Source: Camarhynchus parvulus (taxonomy: Eukaryota; Chordata; Aves; Passeriformes; Thraupidae). Taken from it: 64,000 bases of DNA. Position numbers and translations under genes: made by a program. Where the stretch lies: the NCBI RefSeq assembly GCF_901933205.1, contig NC_044571.1, forward strand, positions 69,627,689 to 69,691,688. Reading direction: 5' to 3'. Positions 58,500 through 64,000 of this stretch are shown in pieces (position 1 is the first letter of the stretch; every line of letters starts with the position of its first letter). The notes under the pieces were generated by a model. The model saw only the letters and a program-made list of their open reading frames with translations. It made no database searches and had not been told where the DNA came from.

Positions 58500-58722
58500 G
58501 CACAGGAAGTTCGAGCTCAACGTGAGGAAGAGTTTGTTTCCTGTGCAGTGGCCGCGCACTGGAACAGAACGCCCAGAGAAGTTGTGGAGTCTCCCTCACT
58601 GGAGATATTAAAGAACTGTTCGGACGCAATCCTGTGCCAAGTGCTGTGGCACGGACCTGCTGGAGCAGGGAGTCTGGACCAGATGCCCCTTCCAGCCTGA
58701 GGCACCCTGTGACTCTCTGAGA
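58500..58722 (+). mobile_element. CR1 LINE 3'-end fragment upstream of RPL21
   Basis: Sense-orientation CR1 remnant: 'cactggaacagaacgcccag', 'gaagttgtggagtctccctc', then 'ccagatgccccttccagcct' and a degenerate 3' end. It begins about 0.2 kb upstream of the proposed RPL21 start and abuts the CpG island, so it may form the outer edge of the promoter region. It is strongly 5'-truncated with no coding capacity. Confidence 0.8.
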
Positions 58723-61700
58723 TGGGGTGGGAGAGGTCTGGCAGCGGGAATGTCGGGGAGCAGGGAAGGCGAGCGAGGTGTCTGTCAGGGATCCCGAGGA
58801 GCGAGTCCTGCGGTGAGCAGCTGGCCCGCCACCTTTAAGGAGTCAAGTTTGGAAACGTAAGACATAAGCAGCCAGCAGGGTGTTTTACGACTTGAAAGTA
58901 GTACGCCAACATTTAAATTGGCGGCAGTGTGAGGCTGCCGGCGCTGCTGTGTCAGTCACGGCTGCCCGACCGGAGATCCCGCACTCCCGGGCAGGGAAGC
59001 GGGGTGGGAGAAGCATGACAGCAACCAGAGGCGAAGAGGCTGCGCAGGTTTGGGTTTTCTTAGTATTGTAATGAGGTTTTTCGTATTATGATGCCATAAT
59101 CTCCAATTTGTGTGGCAGAGATTTCCACCCGATAAATAAAGCCCGGATTCTCTACGAAGAGCCCCTCCAGTGGCACAGGTTGCAGCGAGAAGGGAGTGGT
59201 GAGCAGGCTCCCGAGCTGGCAGAGTGACTCGCTGTGTTTGTGCATCTCCGGTATCGGAGCAGACAGGAATCACCTTGGGAATCACTGATTGCGCTGAGTC
59301 AAGAGAGTGCCTCCTTCCCCCAGGCTAAACGTGCAGGGACGGTTCAAAACTTGTCTTTGCTGAGGAGTTGCCCTACTGCAAAATTTTTGTTTTGAATGAA
59401 CGAAGCACTTACTTAATTTAGGGGAGGAATGATTACTTAAAGTGGGGTATAAAATCCTTCTTGATCCTCTGACTAACTTCACGGTTCTACTAATGTTGTC
59501 TTGCAAAACTTGAGCCCGTTCAATCATCACTTTAAAGCAAGTTTAATATTTATGGATCGCAAGAATGGTTGTAGAGGATTAAATTCACTATCATGTTCTG
59601 CTTGCAGAGCTGCCTGGCAGGACGTGTTCTGACAGACAGGCCCTATCTCCACATGAAACCTTTTGGAGTAAAGTGTTGTATTTAGAAAAATGTGTCTGTA
59701 CTCCATCCCTTCACCATGAAAAATCTAGAATTTACAGCACCTGATATCTTTGCAGAGAAAAATGTATATAATTTAATATGCATTCAGCCTATATGCCGTG
59801 AAACTTCTCTGAGAATGAGGATCATTACAAGCCTGAACAGCTCTTTCGTAAGAAAGTGCATTGACAACGGATTTCAGAGAGGATATCAAGCAGAGAGGAT
59901 ATCAAGCAAAGACAAGACAGAAAGCCAAATCCTAAAAAGCATTTTTGGTTAAAGGAAGCTAGGCATTTTCAGTGAGTGAGCTGAATGCCTTAATCTTACC
60001 AGTGATTTACATGGAGGACATACCTCCACATCCACCTGGAAGGAACAGGGAAGAAACACCACGTGTTAAAACCCATGTCCACAAACAGAACACATATGGA
60101 AACATGTTTGGAAAGTGTCATTCATAAGGGAGCGGTAACTGGGAACTCACTTGACCTCTGCTCTGTTTGTGGCCAAGTAACACATTCAGAATTTGCTACA
60201 TATTTTTTCCTGAATAAATCACATGACAGATTGGTTCAGATTTCTGTAATGTTTTTTATTCACAAACTTACCTTGATTAGCACATTCCCAGCATCCTTCT
60301 TTAGCTCCACATTTCAAAGAAACAATCATGTTTCACAGTCTGTCTCCATTGAATCATTCCCTAGGCATGCTGAGTCTGATCCAGAAATCCATCCTATCTA
60401 CCTACATTTGATATATGGTTTCCCAAAACTGAGACCTGATGAGCAGTTAAAGACTGCAAAGCCTTTGCATATTGCTCACAAAAAGATTTCTTAATAATGG
60501 CTGTCTGCAGCAGATAAAGGTGCACAATTTGTGGGGTGAATTCTGGTCTGGAAGCTGGAGCTGGCAGCCAAGCAGATGTGGGGGAGACCTGCAGCTCTGC
60601 ATTCCAGACTGCATGTGCTCCCCTTGCTGGCCTGCCCTGCCCTCTCATAAACCCAGCCTAAACTTCTTTTCCTTGATCAAACCAAAGTTGTAGGATGCAG
60701 GCTCCAATTTCTCCTAGGCTGTAGGCAAGCACCACATCTGGTTCTGCTCCAGAAACACCAGGTACTCAAGATGGTGAACACAAGTAGCAATCCACAGCTT
60801 TACACAAAGATCCAAAACACTCTGAAGGTCCCACACTGGTGCTCCACCCATTGATGTACTCTGAAAATCTTTTTTTCTACACCATGGTGAACTGTTTCCC
60901 TCCCACTTTGCCTGGTGTGGAGGTAGAGCAAGATAAGGAAAACAGCTTCAGTGAGAGCCAATTCAAAAGTTGCTGGGGAAGGGAGCTTGAAAGGGAGGGC
61001 TCATTAGAAGTCAGAGGAGTGGAGAGTAGATAAACATCACTTTGTTTTTTATAGAGTGGAAAGTACCATGCCAAGCCCCAACCATTTTCAGTCCTCGAGT
61101 TCCCACAGTCAGGATCCTGGTGTCTTCTCTGGGAGAGCCCTATTTTCTTCTGACATTTCTCTGCAGCGTCTCTGTGGATGATGGCTCTCTGTAAAGAATA
61201 AATGTGCTGTGATGATTCTGCACATGGGGTTGTCAGGAATCCTTCACTGAAATTTTAATGCACAGTGGGATCTGGCTTGCTCCTATGCTTAGTGGACCAA
61301 GCGATACACACAGAGATCCTGAGTGTGACATTCCGTTTGTGTTGGGTTATTCAGCAGGTGTGTGGAAGGAATTTAAATTAATGAGAGTTTGTAAAGGGCT
61401 TTGAGGTGAAAAATGAAAAATATTGCTCTTCACTAGGGTGTAGGTTTCCTGTGTCTCACAAAATGCTTTCATTACATGAAAATAAGAAAAGATAGCTGAT
61501 TAGGACTGGAGTAAAATTTTAACAGAAATAACTGAGAATAAGTGCTAAAGAGGATTAAAATCTGCAGTTCCTTTTGTGATAACATTGCAAAACCAAGATC
61601 CTAAATTGAAAATTAAGATGGTGAAGTTAATTGGTTACCCCATCCACAGAAGTGCAGCACCTACTCTGTGCTTTTGATTGAAAAGTTACTGACCTAAGTA

Positions 61701-64000
61701 ATCTGTCACCTCCTCAGCTGACCCAGTTATTCCATTGTTCACTCTTTCCAAAAGGATCATGTTATATGGCATCTCAGAGACATGCTTCTGTCCCCTTTTA
61801 TGGTCTCTTCAGCTCCCCCATGATTCTAGCCCTAACAACCAACCTTTTTATTTCTGTAGTTAGTTCATCTCTTTATCCACAAATCCCCTTCTGTAAATGC
61901 AAGCTTGAGCCTAGTTCCATGGGAGTTAAAGCCAATCAAATTAGTGTCTAATCAACCAACCTCCTTCCAAAAATGACAGTGCAGACAAACTTCTTCAAAG
62001 GACTCACTGTGGAATTGCAGAAGTGCCAGTACAGGTGGATGAACTGAGCTGCATTGCCAGTGAGGCATATCATGGGGAAAGGAATGGGAAAAATGACAGC
62101 CTTTGAGAGAAATAAAAAGGCAAAAACTCTATTGACCAAGAATTGTGATGGGGCTCAGCATGTCACACATGGGTGGAAGTTTTCATTACACTTATGGTGC
62201 TTACGAATTTGTTGCCAATTCAAAGTGTTCCTCGATGCAGGAGGATTGACACCAGAGTGAAACAAATGGCCTTTTTTCCATCATTATCTAGACTGCAACA
62301 TGAAATCTGAAATGCTGAACAAGTTCCATCATTCCACTGATTATTTGATTAACACGGAATTCTACCCATACAGAAATCACCAGGAACTTCCAAGGAAGCA
62401 GTTTTGTAACTGTGACCATCTTCTTACAGGTACCAATTAATATAAGACATTTATCAATCTTCATTTCAAAAGCAATTAACGTCCCTTTCTTTCCTTACTA
62501 ACAGCAACTTATCAATCAACTGGTTTTATTATTCAATGTATCCATTACTCAGTTATTCAACTGGTATCATCATTCAGTATTTTCTCAAACTTCTTGTGTT
62601 TCCGCATTTTTGTCTCTCTGTAACCTCTCCTGGGTCCAAAACAGTTACCCAGGAACAAGCAACTCCTTATACTGTCACCATCAGCTTCACTGTACATTTA
62701 CTTGTTTTGGCTGAAGGTGATTAGCCACACCTACACTGATACAGCTGATAATTACAGAAAATTCCACTCCTTTGTAGGAGGAACTCAGCTGCTGCCAGCA
62801 GCAAATCTGCATAAGGTGGGGATTTTTGTGGGGATTTTCTTTTGGTAATACAATTAATGTTCAAATATATATTTTACAATCCAATCTTTCACAATCTAAC
62901 CTTGAGGCCTTTGCTAGCCCTCTTGGGAGTTACTAAGTACAGTTTAAGAACTGGCTTAATAGGGTGCTATTTTCTCATCCTTTATATCTGATCTTATGCG
63001 TACTTCTAGCTAGAAGAACAATGCTTGCCCTTTTTCTGTAATTATTTGCACAGAATATCTCCTGTACACTTTAATTTTACCAGACTAAATTCTCCATTCT
63101 CCTGAAGCCTCCACACACTTAGCAGGCTCTGTGCATTTTCTCCCATTCCCACACACTTCTCTTGATTGTCAATGATCCAATTTATACATAACAGTCCCAG
63201 TTACCTTGCTTACTGGGAACGCATTACTTCTGAGATACTTTCTACTGTGTACTGAGGATGATCACAATCATCAACAAAATAAAGATGCTGTAGTTTAAAA
63301 AGGTCTGATGGATGTAGCAGCACAAAGTAAAAATGTGGGTGGAATAATTCTCTCATCTATAAATACTCTATGGCATTCTATTAGCAAATTGGCATCTGAA
63401 GTAGCCATTTGCATTTCTCACTAATTGTTCTGATTACAGCTATTAGCATAATTGTTTTTAATTACTTATGAAATGTCAAAGAACCTTGCTGGAATGAAAG
63501 GGCTATATAAAATATTGCTAGTTTCATTTCAGGTAAAGAAATGTTTTCTACTTAGTGTTAGTTGAACTCAAGTAAGCACAAATTTAAATTTCTCTTCCAG
63601 CTATGCCAGGTTAAATTTACTTTTCTGTATGAATGCCTAAAGACAAAGTAGGCTTTTTATGATTTTAATAGTGCTACAAAATGCTGTTTTAATAATGCAT
63701 GAAGTAACCAGAGTTATTGAAAACTAATTGTAATAATCTTTCAGTAAACATTATCGTCTTGACTCTAGATTTAAATATTTGGATGCCAAAAGAAACTCCT
63801 ATCCTGCTTCCATAGTATCTTCTTGAAAGAAAAGGAAGGAAGGATCACATCCAGAATCTACAGGAGTAAAAAGCACACTGTTATCTGCATTAGAGTGCTT
63901 CACATGTGTTTATAATTCCACTTAAGTATTCTTTCCTAGGTGCTTTAGCAAAGTTTGGATCTGTGGTCAGAAAATGGTGGCCTTCACTGAGTGATTTCCT
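58723..64000. other. Intergenic, right flank upstream of RPL21
   Basis: No gene recognised. The 143-codon plus frame at 60063-60494 has no domain. USP12 would be expected further right on the plus strand by synteny. 63360-63480 is AT-rich with a POU octamer and homeodomain-type cores. Confidence 0.65.
59875..59906. repeat. 16-bp perfect tandem duplication
   Basis: CAGAGAGGATATCAAG occurs twice head to tail. Confidence 0.92.

Overview
The window looks like avian nuclear DNA, probably a neoavian or passerine bird. It has intron-bearing vertebrate genes, CpG-island promoters, and CR1 LINE fragments as the only dispersed repeat I can recognise; I see no mammalian SINEs. Nothing bacterial or viral is present. 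The species cannot be named from the sequence alone.

Two protein-coding genes are certain, both on the minus strand. RPL21 (ribosomal protein eL21) has five coding exons between 56885 and 53584 and a non-coding TOP-type first exon near 58246-58287. RASL11A (a small Ras-like GTPase) has four coding exons between 48986 and 47912. All splice junctions can be placed at GT/AG sites that keep the reading frame, giving proteins of 160 and 236 residues. Their order and orientation match the vertebrate block USP12 - RPL21 - RASL11A - GTF3A. By that map USP12 should lie beyond the right edge and GTF3A beyond the left edge. No exon of either is visible here.

Two RPL21 introns carry snoRNAs. Intron 3 holds a box C/D RNA (55411-55491) with C box, D box and a 5-bp terminal stem. 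Intron 4 holds an H/ACA RNA (54900-55020) with two hairpins and an ACA box 15 nt below the upper 3' stem. In mammals RPL21 hosts SNORD102 and SNORA27 in this order, so I assign those names. The locus therefore combines a ribosomal protein, two rRNA-modification guides and, about 5 kb away, a GTPase linked to rRNA transcription.

Layout: 1-47.8 kb is a gene desert with scattered CR1 remnants, simple repeats (a 163-nt homopurine AAAAAG tract at 28495-28657, a CATC array at 44481-44534), short tandem duplications and a few AT-rich stretches that could be conserved regulatory elements. 47.8-49.3 kb is RASL11A and its CpG island. 49.3-53.5 kb is intergenic. 53.5-58.4 kb is RPL21, its snoRNAs and its CpG-island promoter. 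58.5-64 kb is intergenic and begins with a CR1 remnant about 0.2 kb upstream of the RPL21 start. I found no evidence for a novel multi-gene system. The most useful second-look items are the snoRNA pair, a non-canonical GTPase active site in RASL11A, the extreme polypyrimidine tract at one RPL21 acceptor, and several hairpins and candidate enhancers.
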